Both the position numbers and the translations under genes were made by a program. A stretch of 44,791 bases of DNA from contig NZ_JADEWY010000045.1 in assembly GCF_015207375.1 (NCBI RefSeq), forward strand, positions 1-44,791. Reading direction: 5' to 3'. The DNA is from Coleofasciculus sp. LEGE 07092. GTDB taxonomy: Bacteria; Cyanobacteriota; Cyanobacteriia; Cyanobacteriales; Coleofasciculaceae. Positions 34,282 through 43,118 of this stretch are shown here, one piece after another. Position 1 is the stretch's first letter, and each line of letters begins with the position of its first letter. Under the pieces are notes generated by a model. It was not told the DNA's origin and did no database searches. It saw only the letters and a program-made list of their open reading frames with translations.

Positions 34282-34503
34282 ATGAAAGTTGGCGATCGCG
34301 TCCGAGTGAAGACATCTGTTATTGTTTACCACCATCCTTCCCAACGCAACGAACCCGTTGATATTAAAGGGATGGAAGGCGAAGTGATGGGAATTGTTAC
34401 GGAGTGGCAGGGAAGACCTGTGAGCGCCAACTTACCGGTGCAAGTCAAGTTTGACAAAAAATTTCGCGGTCACTTCCGGGAAGACGAGCTAGAAGTCTTG
34501 TGA
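34282..34503 (+). CDS. ftrV: Ferredoxin-thioredoxin reductase variable (alpha) chain
   Basis: The 73-residue SH3-like protein begins MKVGDRVRVKTSVIVYHHP and ends FRGHFREDELEVL, a signature of FtrV. With the catalytic chain FtrC it forms the heterodimer that passes electrons from ferredoxin to thioredoxin, linking light to enzyme regulation. The variable chain stabilises the Fe-S catalytic subunit and has no cluster of its own. ftrC is not in the window. GGAGA lies upstream of the ATG, and the length is typical. Confidence 0.94.
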   Translation: MKVGDRVRVKTSVIVYHHPSQRNEPVDIKGMEGEVMGIVTEWQGRPVSANLPVQVKFDKKFRGHFREDELEVL

Positions 34504-34572
34504 GCGCTGCTAAATCCCTAATCCTAGGATTATCCAGCTCATTCAGGTAGACAGCAACGCCCATAACCAAAA

Positions 34573-34644
34573 AGTAGGGGAGGGATACGGCACGAGCAAC
34601 AGTAGTTTCCAAGCTTCAAATGCTCATAATGCCGTGTCTCTACT
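34573..34644. terminator. Imperfect inverted repeat after ftrV
   Basis: AGTAG/CTACT, ACGGCA/TGCCGT and GAGCA/TGCTC nest in order around a 22-nt loop. It is 70 nt past the ftrV stop and before the convergent 72-aa gene; a shared terminator is plausible. A perfect 14-bp palindrome TAATCCTAGGATTA lies just upstream (34519..34532). Confidence 0.4.
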
Positions 34645-34671
34645 CCACTAAAAATCATCTTTTGCCCTCCA

Positions 34672-34890
34672 TCAGCGGCGACAGAACCAAGCAAACAGGT
34701 TGATATCACCTTGCATTTTCTGGAATTCTTGCTGGTGGCATTTAGCGGTTAGGCGATACCACTCGCAGTAGCGCTTAAATTCCTGCCGATGGTGCGCTTC
34801 TCTGTAAAATTTATGAGTGATTTGGTAGCTAGCAAAATTATCTGCTGGAGGTTGTGGTGTAGGAAAAATTTGGTGAAATCCTTCTAGCAT
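34672..34890 (-). CDS. Small hypothetical protein (72 aa)
   Basis: I do not recognise a function. The product is basic and aromatic-rich (HKFYREAHHRQEFKRYCEWYRLTAKCHQQEFQKM), with two Cys and several His and no membrane segment. The His/Cys pattern could bind metal, but spacing matches no motif that I know. It is convergent with ftrV and separated from it by the inverted repeat. Confidence 0.55.
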   Translation of the reverse strand: MLEGFHQIFPTPQPPADNFASYQITHKFYREAHHRQEFKRYCEWYRLTAKCHQQEFQKMQGDINLFAWFCRR

Positions 34891-35050
34891 TGCGATTGGG
34901 GGCTAGGGGTTGGGATGGCTTAAGGGTCTATATTGTCAAGTGTACATTATGCTACTTATGCAGCTCTAGCTTTGACGTGCGATCGCTTTTATCGATATTT
35001 CGCTCACTGAGCTAGCAGTACTGGCAAGGATAACGGAAATCGTGAGGCTT

Positions 35051-35608
35051 TTAGGAAATGTAGGTTTCATCAGAGCCGACAATGCCAACTTTATGGCGAA
35101 ACATCAACTCCCCACCATACCAGCCACTAACCAAGAGCAGTACTGCCACCACCCACGACAAAATCAGTCCTACAGGGAGAATGATAGTTGCTGGACTGAC
35201 CCATCGGAGGATGAAATTAATGGTGGTTAGTCCAATGGCAGTAATGTTGACAACCATGTGTACCCACCCTGCCGTGCGCCTGCGGACTCTCGGAATGTTG
35301 ATGAAATCTGCCATACCAATAATCCCGGCGGCAAGACCTGAGAGCAACCCCACTCCCAGTAACCAAACCGAGGCTTGTGCCCAAAATGTATCCTTGGTTA
35401 GCCAGTAACCCAAATCTGTACCAGCAACAAAACTCAAAGCCCCTATCGGGAAGATAACGATGATGGGATGGATGGGATGACCAAAAATGGCAACGGAACT
35501 CGTAACTCCTGTCCCTCGATACTCGGTCTGGCGACTATCAATGAGGGGTGGAATACTTGAATAGGGAACATTGGTCTGTGTTTCTTGCTGAAACTCTCTG
35601 CTTTCCAT
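35051..35608 (-). CDS. DUF2231 membrane protein
   Basis: The 185-residue protein has about four hydrophobic segments and the DUF2231 hallmark FGHPIHPIIVIFPIGAL near the first. A polar N-terminus of 40 residues precedes. The family is uncharacterised; many members are predicted haem- or redox-associated membrane proteins, which is not testable here. The gene is 39 nt downstream of crtO on the same strand, so co-transcription is possible. The ribosome site AGGAGAAAC is visible before the start. Confidence 0.82.
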   Translation of the reverse strand: MESREFQQETQTNVPYSSIPPLIDSRQTEYRGTGVTSSVAIFGHPIHPIIVIFPIGALSFVAGTDLGYWLTKDTFWAQASVWLLGVGLLSGLAAGIIGMADFINIPRVRRRTAGWVHMVVNITAIGLTTINFILRWVSPATIILPVGLILSWVVAVLLLVSGWYGGELMFRHKVGIVGSDETYIS

Positions 35609-35647
35609 TTGTTTCTCCTAGCGATCGCATGAAATTGATTGTTTGCT

Positions 35648-37348
35648 TTATTGGGAGAGTTTTGGCACTGACTCTAATCTGGATTTCAGCCAATTTCCAG
35701 CTTCCTTAAGGTTCTGCGCTAAAGGCTCCTGGACGTTAAGAAACACACGAGCACAATTGCGACCAGGCAGTCCGGAAATCGAACCACCGGGATGGGTGCC
35801 AGCACCGGTTAAGAACAGTCCATCAATGGGGGTTTGGTAGTTGGCAATTTCGGGTAGAGGACGGAAGACCACCATTTGCTCTAAGGTCATGTCGATATGA
35901 TAGTGGTTGCCTTTATAGACCCCTAAGCGATCGCTCAACTCCGCCGGACTCTCAACCCGACGGGCAATCACGGCATTTTTGACATTTGGCGCGTAGTCTG
36001 CTAGCTTATCCATCAGCCGATCTGCTACTTTGTTCTTTAGCTCATCTGTCCAACCCGTACCAAAGAGTCCTGTTCCTTCCGCGCCTTCAATTTGATAGGG
36101 GGCGAAGAATTCAATCCACAGGGTATGCTTTCCATCGGGAGCCATTGAAGGATCGAGTACCGTCGGCACAACAACGTAGAGAGATGGATCGCTGTCAGGA
36201 ATCTGCCCCATGACTGGCAAATTATGAGCTGCTTCTAGCTGATTCATGGAATCTGCAATCAGCACTGAGCCTATCAAGTACTCCTCTTTGTGATCGTAGC
36301 CTTCAAAGCGGGGAGCTTCTGAGAGGGCGCAGTCAATTTTGAAAATACCCTCGTTGCTGTTAACGATGCGGCGCTTTAGACGTTCTCGCAGTTCGGGAGC
36401 AATCGCCTCTGCGGTAGCGGGTTCAATTAACTCCAGAAAGACTCGTCTAGCATCGATATTAGAAATGACGCCCTTTTCAGCTCGATATTCCTGTCCCCCC
36501 GCAACTCGCACCCCAACAGCTCGACCCTTATTATCAATTAAAATCCGCTCAACGCTTTGGTCACAGAGAATCGTTCCTCCCTTACTTGTAACCAGGTTAA
36601 CCAAGGCTTGAGTGAGGGCACCTGTTCCCCCTCTCGGTCGAGCCATTCCCGGATCATGCCGTAGTGCCATCATCATGGCTCCAATAGACATGATTTTTTG
36701 GGAAGGGGCAGCACCGAGTTCTGATGCCAGTCTCGCTAGGGGAGCTTTGACAAATTCCGAATCAAACCACTCCTCAAGGGTATCCTTCGCACTACTCAGC
36801 ATAGTACGAATCAGATCCAGAGTCTGGTTGGAACCCCCTAGAATCGAGAAAAGATCTTGAATATTGTGCCACCCGTAATTACCGGCGATATCTACGATCG
36901 ATTTAGGTGGCGCATTGAAGACAGGGGTGATGGCTTGCGTCAGGCGATGCCAAAAGTCCATAAATTCCCTGTACTTTTGGGCATCGCGCTCGCTATAGCG
37001 AGCAATTTCTGCACAAGTTTTTTCAACGGAACGATGAGCTAAGAAATATTTACCGTCCGGGTGGGGGCAGAAGACAACTGGATCGCAATACAGATACTCT
37101 AAGCCGTATTTCGTTAGCTCCAGCTCTTCAACCACAGGACCTAAGTGAATAAACTCATGGTCAATAGCGCAAAGGTTGAAATAAAAGCCAGGAGCTTCGT
37201 CGGGTAAGGATTCTTCGGTGGTGGCTGCACCACCAGGAACGGAGCGTTTCTCTAATAGCAGAACACTATAACCCGCTTTCAATAAATAAGCAGCACAAAC
37301 CAAGCCATTGTGTCCTGCGCCAATGATCACAACATCGTAAGATTCCAT
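35648..37348 (-). CDS. crtO: Beta-carotene ketolase CrtO (phytoene-desaturase-like FAD enzyme)
   Basis: About 566 residues with an N-terminal FAD-binding motif VVIIGAGHNGLVCAAYLL and LLEKRSVPGGAATTE. The C-terminal GAGTHPGGSISGLPGRNCAR closes the flavin site. Long stretches match my recollection of Synechocystis CrtO (CAIDHEFI, LARLASELGAAPSQK, VISNIDARR, LWIEFFAPYQIEG). CrtO adds a keto group to beta-carotene, giving echinenone. ATG 37348 (MESYDVVIIG) is preferred over the upstream start at 37366. Annotation tools may call it a generic NAD(P)/FAD oxidoreductase (PYROXD2-like); the CrtO match is stronger. Confidence 0.87.
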   Translation of the reverse strand: MESYDVVIIGAGHNGLVCAAYLLKAGYSVLLLEKRSVPGGAATTEESLPDEAPGFYFNLCAIDHEFIHLGPVVEELELTKYGLEYLYCDPVVFCPHPDGKYFLAHRSVEKTCAEIARYSERDAQKYREFMDFWHRLTQAITPVFNAPPKSIVDIAGNYGWHNIQDLFSILGGSNQTLDLIRTMLSSAKDTLEEWFDSEFVKAPLARLASELGAAPSQKIMSIGAMMMALRHDPGMARPRGGTGALTQALVNLVTSKGGTILCDQSVERILIDNKGRAVGVRVAGGQEYRAEKGVISNIDARRVFLELIEPATAEAIAPELRERLKRRIVNSNEGIFKIDCALSEAPRFEGYDHKEEYLIGSVLIADSMNQLEAAHNLPVMGQIPDSDPSLYVVVPTVLDPSMAPDGKHTLWIEFFAPYQIEGAEGTGLFGTGWTDELKNKVADRLMDKLADYAPNVKNAVIARRVESPAELSDRLGVYKGNHYHIDMTLEQMVVFRPLPEIANYQTPIDGLFLTGAGTHPGGSISGLPGRNCARVFLNVQEPLAQNLKEAGNWLKSRLESVPKLSQ

Positions 37349-37535
37349 GAAGAAAACCGCTCTCAATCGACGATGCTTTCAATGATAGGAATCTTGGCAA
37401 AATGAATTGACCTATCCTAGGGCTGACTTTTCACGGGAAGTCTTGAGACTGAGTTGGTAGGGAAGATAGGGGAAAAATTTCAGACTAAATGTTGATTAAA
37501 ATACCGCTCACTTTCCCCATCTCCCTCACCTTTTC

Positions 37536-37573
37536 CAAAAAAATCAAAAGGCTCCCTATTGCTAGAGAGCCTC
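37536..37573 (-). terminator. Intrinsic terminator of transketolase gene
   Basis: On the minus strand AGGCTCTCT pairs with AGGGAGCCT (one G-T wobble) around a 6-nt loop, followed by TTTTGATTTTTTT (37548..37536). It lies 35 nt beyond the transketolase stop, as expected of a Rho-independent terminator. Confidence 0.8.
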
Positions 37574-37606
37574 TTGAATTAAAGCGGGTATCCTAAAATT
37601 GGATTA

Positions 37607-39613
37607 CTACCCTAACAGTTCCTTCGCCTTAGCCACCACGTTATCCACCGTGAAGCCAAACTTTTCTAAGGCAACGTTACCAGGAGCCGAGGAACCAAAG
37701 CGATCGATACTGATCGTGGAACCTTCAGAGCCAACATAACGACACCAGCCAAAGCTAGAACCTGCCTCTACTGACACACGCTTCTTCACAGCCTTGGGCA
37801 GTACCGATTCCCGATAAGCTTCATCCTGCTCGTCAAACAATTCGCAACTCGGCATCGAGACGACACGGACTTTTTTGCCCTCACCGCGCAACTGCTCGGC
37901 AGCTTTGACACAGAGTTGAGTTTCACTACCCGTACCGATCAAAATGATATCCGGAGTGCCATCACTATCCGAAAGAATGTAACCGCCTTTGCTCACATTC
38001 TCAATTGAGCTACCAGCCAGGTTTGGCAAGCTTTGCCGCGTCAGTGCCAGCAGTGTGGGTCGTTTACGGTTTTCAACCGCCACTTTATAAGCACCAGAGG
38101 TTTCATTCCCATCCGCAGGGCGCATCACAATCAGGCTCGGAATCGCCCGCAGGGTCGGTATATGTTCAATGGGTTGGTGGGTTGGACCATCTTCGCCGAG
38201 GGCGATAGAGTCGTGAGTCATTACCCAGATAACACCTGCATGAGACAGGGCTGAGAGACGAATCGACGCCCGCATATAGTCGGTAAATACCAGGAAGGTG
38301 GCACCGTAGGGAATCAGACCCGAACCATGCAGCGCCATGCCGTTGCAAATTGCGCCCATACCGTGTTCCCGCACGCCAAAGCGGAGGTTGCGGTTTTCGT
38401 ACTGACCTTTTTGGAAATCACCGGACGACTTCAGCAGGGTTTTGTTAGAGGGAGCCAAGTCAGCAGAACCGCCAATCAGTTCTGGTAAGACTCCAGCTAA
38501 GGCGTTGAGGACTTTACCGGAGTGGTTGCGGGTAGCATCCCCTTTCTCTTCTGGGGTGTAGGTCGGCAGAACCTTATCCCAACCTTCGGGAAGCTTACCG
38601 CTCATCATCCGTTCTAGGGTAGCGGCTTCTTCTGCATACTGGGTTTTGTACTTGGTGAAGAGTTTATTCCACTCGTCTTCGTACTTGGCTCCCCGGTCTA
38701 CTGCTTTGCGGAAGTGGCTTAAGGCATCGTCAGGAACTTCAAAGAGTCCATGTTCCCAACCCAGATGCTTGCGGGTTGCTTCTACTTCGGAATCGCCAAG
38801 GGCTTCACCATGAACGCCGTGGGTACCAGCTTTATTGGGAGAGCCATAGCCGATGGTGGTGCGGACTTTAATTAAGGAAGGCTTGTCCGTAACCCCTTTT
38901 GCCGCTTCAATTGCCTTGTGAATGGCATCAAGGTTGGTGTTGCCTTCTTCTACAACCTGGACGTGCCAGCCGTAGGCTTCAAACCGCTTACCTACATCTT
39001 CGGTGAATGATAAATCAGTAGACCCATCGATAGAGATGTGGTTGTCGTCGTAGAAGGCAATTAGCTTACCCAGTCCCAGGTGTCCGGCAAGGGAGCAGGC
39101 TTCGCCAGAGACGCCTTCCATATTGCAACCATCACCTACGATGGTGTAGGTGTAGTGGTCTACAATCGGGCAATCGGGTTTATTGAATACAGCGGCTAGA
39201 TGGGCTTCAGCCATTGCCAGCCCTACAGCATTGGAAATTCCCTGTCCCAGAGGACCTGTGGTAACTTCCACACCTTCGGTCATGAAGTTTTCTGGGTGTC
39301 CTGGGGTTTTGGATTCCCACTGGCGAAACTGTTTGAGGTCTTCGAGAGTGATGTCGTTGTAGCCCGTCAGGTAAAGCAGGGCATACTGTAACATACTGCC
39401 ATGACCGGCTGACAGGACGAAGCGATCGCGGTTAAACCAGGCTGGATTTTTCGGGTTGTACCGCATAAAGCGATCCCAAAGCACGAATGCCATAGGAGCC
39501 GCACCCATCGGCAGCCCTGGATGACCAGAGTTGGCTTTTTGTACCGCGTCAATCGCTAGAAAACGAATTGAATTGATGCAAAGTTCTTCGAGAGATTGGG
39601 TTGCAACGGCCAT
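37607..39613 (-). CDS. tkt: Transketolase
   Basis: The 668-residue thiamine-diphosphate enzyme of the Calvin cycle and pentose phosphate pathway moves two-carbon units between sugar phosphates. The TPP-binding segment is [20 protein letters not shown], with SGHPGLPMG and [10 protein letters not shown] at the N-terminus, and [18 protein letters not shown] in the pyrimidine domain. Length and all three domains are complete. It is monocistronic with a clear terminator. The thiamine genes at 19.4-20.7 kb supply the cofactor, but are far away. Confidence 0.96.
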   Translation of the reverse strand: MAVATQSLEELCINSIRFLAIDAVQKANSGHPGLPMGAAPMAFVLWDRFMRYNPKNPAWFNRDRFVLSAGHGSMLQYALLYLTGYNDITLEDLKQFRQWESKTPGHPENFMTEGVEVTTGPLGQGISNAVGLAMAEAHLAAVFNKPDCPIVDHYTYTIVGDGCNMEGVSGEACSLAGHLGLGKLIAFYDDNHISIDGSTDLSFTEDVGKRFEAYGWHVQVVEEGNTNLDAIHKAIEAAKGVTDKPSLIKVRTTIGYGSPNKAGTHGVHGEALGDSEVEATRKHLGWEHGLFEVPDDALSHFRKAVDRGAKYEDEWNKLFTKYKTQYAEEAATLERMMSGKLPEGWDKVLPTYTPEEKGDATRNHSGKVLNALAGVLPELIGGSADLAPSNKTLLKSSGDFQKGQYENRNLRFGVREHGMGAICNGMALHGSGLIPYGATFLVFTDYMRASIRLSALSHAGVIWVMTHDSIALGEDGPTHQPIEHIPTLRAIPSLIVMRPADGNETSGAYKVAVENRKRPTLLALTRQSLPNLAGSSIENVSKGGYILSDSDGTPDIILIGTGSETQLCVKAAEQLRGEGKKVRVVSMPSCELFDEQDEAYRESVLPKAVKKRVSVEAGSSFGWCRYVGSEGSTISIDRFGSSAPGNVALEKFGFTVDNVVAKAKELLG

Positions 39614-39838
39614 GATTTTTATCTAAATGACTCTAGGAAACTAGGGTTTAACGCAAGATTTGTGTGAGTTAAAGCAAGGGTGACTCTGCCCCAAGGCTAC
39701 ACCCCCATCATCCCATTAGGGGGATCGATGATCAAGACTCACAGCTATAAGCCCAGCTAAAATTTTGTAATGCCTTTGCTTCCTAGGTTTCTAATCCTAG
39801 CTTGCTGGAGTGCATCAATTTTGTGATCCACAAAGACC

Positions 39839-40624
39839 CTAAAATTCAACAATAACCGGCGCGTGATCGCTCGGCTTGTCCAGTTTTCTGGGTGTTGTAT
39901 CAATCCTACAACTCCTTGTACGTTTGTAGAGGTTGGAGGTGAGGTAATGATGGTCAATTCGCCAACCTCGATTGCGGCTAAACCCGCCCTGACGATAGTC
40001 CCACCAGGTAAAATGTCCCTCTTCTGGGGTGAATTTGCGGAACGCATCGGCTAACCCGAGTTCCAAGACATCCTGCAAAGCTTGCCGTTCGGCAGGGGAT
40101 GCCATGATATGGTTTTTATCCTTGGGTTTGTAAATATCTCGGTCTTCTAGAGCGATGTTAAAGTCCCCGCAGATACAGAGTTCGTTGGGCTGTTCGGCTA
40201 AGAGCGATTGCACATACTCCCGCAGTAAGTTTAGCCAGCGTAGCTTGTAGTCGTACTTATCGCTTCCCACAGAAGCACCATTGGGGACGTAGAGATTGAC
40301 AACCCGAATCCCATCGATAATGCCAGTAATCACCCGCTTTTGTTCGTCCAAGTCCCCCACTTCTGCAACGGGTAATACTCCTGCAAAGCCAGTACTGACG
40401 GCTTCCAAGGGTTTTTGACTAAAGAGGGCAACACCGTTATAGGATTTTTGTCCCGAATTGTAGAGATGATAGCCGAGGGACTCGAAGGGCGATCGCGGAA
40501 AATCCTCATCCACTACCTTCGTTTCTTGCAGGCAAAGCACATCTACAGAGTTATCCTGCAACCAATTCACGACTTGCTCTTGGCGGCTGCGAATTGAGTT
40601 GACGTTCCACGTCGCAATTTTCAT
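39839..40624 (-). CDS. xth: Exodeoxyribonuclease III
   Basis: A 261-residue member of the exonuclease-endonuclease-phosphatase family. It begins MKIATWNVNSIRSRQEQV with LCLQETKV (metal-binding Glu), VNLYVPNGA, CGDFNIALEDRD and a C-terminal WRIDHHYLTS plus SDHAPVIVEF (catalytic Asp/His). It repairs abasic sites and blocked 3' ends in DNA. Length is typical for the AP endonuclease type. It is followed by a gap of about 225 nt to transketolase, with only a weak stem. Confidence 0.93.
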   Translation of the reverse strand: MKIATWNVNSIRSRQEQVVNWLQDNSVDVLCLQETKVVDEDFPRSPFESLGYHLYNSGQKSYNGVALFSQKPLEAVSTGFAGVLPVAEVGDLDEQKRVITGIIDGIRVVNLYVPNGASVGSDKYDYKLRWLNLLREYVQSLLAEQPNELCICGDFNIALEDRDIYKPKDKNHIMASPAERQALQDVLELGLADAFRKFTPEEGHFTWWDYRQGGFSRNRGWRIDHHYLTSNLYKRTRSCRIDTTPRKLDKPSDHAPVIVEF

Positions 40625-40696
40625 AATTTACGGATTTGGCAACGGATTATGATAGCGGATGTAACGGATGTGTTATTGGGATTGAGCCGAGTTCAA

Positions 40697-41344
40697 TTAT
40701 CCAGACACAGGACTAACTTTAGCTCGGTAGAGTAGCTTATCTCCTTGGCGATACCCAGTGTAGCGAACTCTTACCCTATCTCCGGGTTGAGCTGTACCTG
40801 ACATTAATTGATGCCACTGGGGTTCATAGGGGAGTTCGTCACCAACAGATGCGATCGCTTCTATTCCCCATTGTTGCAGCAATTGCTCTACAGGTTTGAC
40901 CAAGGGCAGTAATTTCAGGGCAGATAACTGCTCATTTTGTTGCGCGGCATAAGCAGCAGTGGGCCACTGTATCAGCCAAGATTCCAGCACTTGCAAACTT
41001 GACTGCTGAAACTCTTTCATTAACCCTTCTCGCTGCTGCTCTAGCTGCTGTTGCAGTCGCTGGTATTCTTGCTTTAATGCCAAATTTTCGGGTTCAGGCG
41101 GGTTGGAAGATTTCGATTCAGGTGAAAATAAGGCTAATAACTGAGTTGCTGACACTTGCAATGCTTCAGCGAGTTTCAGCACTGTCTCTACCCGCATTTG
41201 CGATATCTGTCCTTGTCGCAGACGCTTTAGTTGTCGCTCAGAAACGCTAGCCGTGCGACTGAGTTGCCGAAAACTGGAAACACCCACCTGCTGCATCAGT
41301 TGTTGCAACAGTTGGGTGTGATGGGTTTGGGACGACTGGTTCAT
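40697..41344 (-). CDS. HTH (XRE-type) protein fused to a GrpE-like C-terminal domain
   Basis: From ATG 41344 the product is about 215 residues. An N-terminal helix-turn-helix (FRQLSRTASVSERQLKRLRQ, then VLKLAEALQVSATQLL; about 10-70) is followed by a coiled coil (about 78-130, Gln-rich) and a C-terminal domain matching GrpE's head: WGIEAIASVGDELPYEPQWHQ and QPGDRVRVRYTGYRQGDKLL. GrpE is the nucleotide exchange factor of DnaK. An upstream start at 41482 adds 46 residues with no family features. It lies 213 nt from dps and divergent from nothing. Its role may link DNA binding to chaperone state; this is inference. Confidence 0.78.
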   Translation of the reverse strand: MNQSSQTHHTQLLQQLMQQVGVSSFRQLSRTASVSERQLKRLRQGQISQMRVETVLKLAEALQVSATQLLALFSPESKSSNPPEPENLALKQEYQRLQQQLEQQREGLMKEFQQSSLQVLESWLIQWPTAAYAAQQNEQLSALKLLPLVKPVEQLLQQWGIEAIASVGDELPYEPQWHQLMSGTAQPGDRVRVRYTGYRQGDKLLYRAKVSPVSG

Positions 41345-41557
41345 CGGAGTCGATAGGGTAGAAGCACAGGAATAGAGATGATTCTCCCTCTTGAACAGAC
41401 CCCACTCTCCTGCTGTTACCACGAAGAGCCGCTGTTCTCGGTGGGTATCAGGAACTTTTGCCTTTATACCCTTCCTTGCCATTTCTGCTAAGACTAAAAA
41501 GCCTTTTGAAACTAGGGGATGATTCCGTGCCTCAATCAGTGTGATACTCGAGAATGC

Positions 41558-42046
41558 TTATCTAATCATACTCCGCAGCATCCAAGCTGTCTTCTCGTGC
41601 GTCCGCATCCGTTCCGTTAACATATCAACGGTGGATTCGTCGTTAGCACGTTCAGCAGCCGGGAAAGCCGCCCGTGCAGTCCGTACAACCGCTTCATTTC
41701 CTTCTACCAGTAGGCGCACCATTTCTTCGGCATCAGGAACACCACGGGTTTCCTCAATGGAGGAGAGTTCCGAAAATTCACTGTAGCTGCCAGGAGCAGT
41801 ATAACCGATAGTCCGAATCCGCTCGGCAATATCATCCACGGCGACGGCTAACTCGGTGTACTCTTCCTCAAACATCGTATGCAGAGAGTGGAACATCGGA
41901 CCGGTGACGTTCCAGTGGAAGTAGTGAGTCTTCAAGTAAAGGGTGTAAGTATCTGCTAACAGGCGAGATAGTCCGTCAGCGATCTCTTTGCGGTCTTGTT
42001 CTCCGATACCAATATTAACTGGTGCGGGTTTGTCAGTCGTTTGCAT
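41558..42046 (-). CDS. dps: Dps-family DNA-protecting ferritin-like protein
   Basis: The 162-residue Dps subunit forms a four-helix bundle (12-mer shell) with inter-subunit ferroxidase sites. Ligands are in THYFHWNVTG, FHSLHTMFEEEYTEL and VDDIAERI. It oxidises and stores iron using peroxide, protecting DNA. The start is clear, with ribosome site TAGGAGAGC. It lies between the HTH-GrpE gene and sulfiredoxin, all minus strand, giving a small oxidative-stress neighbourhood, though gaps of more than 200 nt suggest separate promoters. Confidence 0.93.
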   Translation of the reverse strand: MQTTDKPAPVNIGIGEQDRKEIADGLSRLLADTYTLYLKTHYFHWNVTGPMFHSLHTMFEEEYTELAVAVDDIAERIRTIGYTAPGSYSEFSELSSIEETRGVPDAEEMVRLLVEGNEAVVRTARAAFPAAERANDESTVDMLTERMRTHEKTAWMLRSMIR

Positions 42047-42202
42047 AATGCTCTCCTAATTTATAGTATCAGTGTCCGAAAAAACTCTAATTGAGGGCTG
42101 GCGTTACAATTTTCAATCTTACGCAATTAGGGGTCTGTTCGAGAATCGTCCCTGAGAAGGAACTATCTACTCTTTTGCCGTTCAAAGAATATCTTTGGTT
42201 GA

Positions 42203-42238
42203 GGTGGGGACTTGGGAGTAGGGAGTGGGGAAGGGGAT
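42203..42238. repeat. Heptamer-type G-rich short tandem repeat
   Basis: GGGACTT, GGGAGTA, GGGAGTG and GGGAAGG run in succession between dps and the sulfiredoxin gene. The complementary type TTCCCTA occurs at 16133 and 29709. It is a heptameric repeat of the usual cyanobacterial kind. Confidence 0.55.
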
Positions 42239-42286
42239 GTTACATAACTTTGGGTGGGAAGGGAGTTGGTGAAAGATTCGCAGTTC

Positions 42287-42550
42287 TTAGGCTAAGTGCC
42301 TTTGTAAGACTGATCGCGGGGCGCGACGAACTCGGCACTTAATGGTTTCCTTTCCTAAGCGTTGATGTGCTTCAAATCTGTGGCAGCCGGAGAAGCCGTA
42401 GTACTGCCCGTCTACTTCTAGAACGTCGATGGGTTCTCTCAACCCTTCTTTAGCAATCGACTCCATCAGTGCTGCTACCTTATCTGGATCATTCTCTCGC
42501 GGCAGGGGACGGCGAATCTGCCGCAGTTGAATTTCCCTAATCTCTACCAT
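42287..42550 (-). CDS. srx: Sulfiredoxin
   Basis: The 87-residue protein has the ParB-like fold and the sulfiredoxin signature FSGCHR, whose Cys attacks phosphorylated peroxiredoxin sulfinate. RRPLPRENDPDKVAALMESI and DGQYYGFSGCHRFEAHQRLG align with known Srx proteins. It repairs hyperoxidised 2-Cys peroxiredoxins using ATP. A PerR/Fur-like palindrome sits 45 nt upstream. ParB-type DNA binding is excluded by the small size and the FSGCHR motif. Confidence 0.92.
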   Translation of the reverse strand: MVEIREIQLRQIRRPLPRENDPDKVAALMESIAKEGLREPIDVLEVDGQYYGFSGCHRFEAHQRLGKETIKCRVRRAPRSVLQRHLA

Positions 42551-42594
42551 CTGTGTTAGTTGCTGTCTTTCGTTCGTGAATCCCTACTTTCAAA

Positions 42595-42609
42595 TCATAA
42601 TCGTTATGA
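42595..42609. promoter_or_regulatory. PerR/Fur-like palindrome upstream of sulfiredoxin
   Basis: TCATAATCGTTATGA is a 7-1-7 inverted repeat with one mismatched pair. It resembles the per box TTATAATNATTATAA and lies 45 nt before the sulfiredoxin start. Peroxide control of srx by a Fur-family repressor would be logical. Confidence 0.45.
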
Positions 42610-42693
42610 CTTCGATTTGCAAGGTCAGTCTTGAGAGCTTTGAGCGTAGTGAGTAAAATAGCTGAAGTTCCTTAATAACCGCACATTCTGTAA

Positions 42694-42879
42694 TTAGCGG
42701 TGAGGGAGTTGTTGGGTTTTGACAACCACCACCATTTTCATGCCGCTCTCGATTTGTTGAAATCTTTGTTGCTTGGGGGTAGTTTCGGGATGATTGTGGA
42801 CTTCGGCTAAACCAAGGCTAACCAGAGTCAGGATGACGGTTGTGGCGGCTAAGTTACGAGTAAAGGTTAAGTTAAACAC
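42694..42879 (-). CDS. Small exported or membrane hypothetical protein (61 aa)
   Basis: A GTG-started frame has a signal-peptide or anchor profile (LAATTVILTLVSLGLAEV), then a short polar tail with KMVVVVKTQQL. AGGAG lies 12 nt upstream. I do not recognise a family. The hydrophobic segment and ribosome site argue for a real gene; its small size and GTG start argue for caution. Confidence 0.4.
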   Translation of the reverse strand: MFNLTFTRNLAATTVILTLVSLGLAEVHNHPETTPKQQRFQQIESGMKMVVVVKTQQLPHR

Positions 42880-43118
42880 GAGCGTGTCAATCTCCTACTG
42901 TTTATACTTCAACAGTAGAATGCCCGTTTTTGCCGTAAGAAAAGCTCTATGCAACTAAAAAAGAGTGCATATCTAACGTATAGTAAGTTTCACGGCAGTC
43001 AGCGTTTTAGGGAGCATTGAGATAAGGACAATCTCTGAACTGGTATCGTGCTGATAAAATGCGATCGCGATTCTTGTCAGCTACTATCGCTACAGTAATC
43101 GTCATGAACTGCAAGAGG

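Noticed and set aside
39739..39838. Short stem (CTAGG/CCTAG) resembling a tRNA arm near the xth 3' end
   Set aside because: No acceptor, anticodon or T-arm consensus (GTTCGAATC) is present, so it is not a tRNA.
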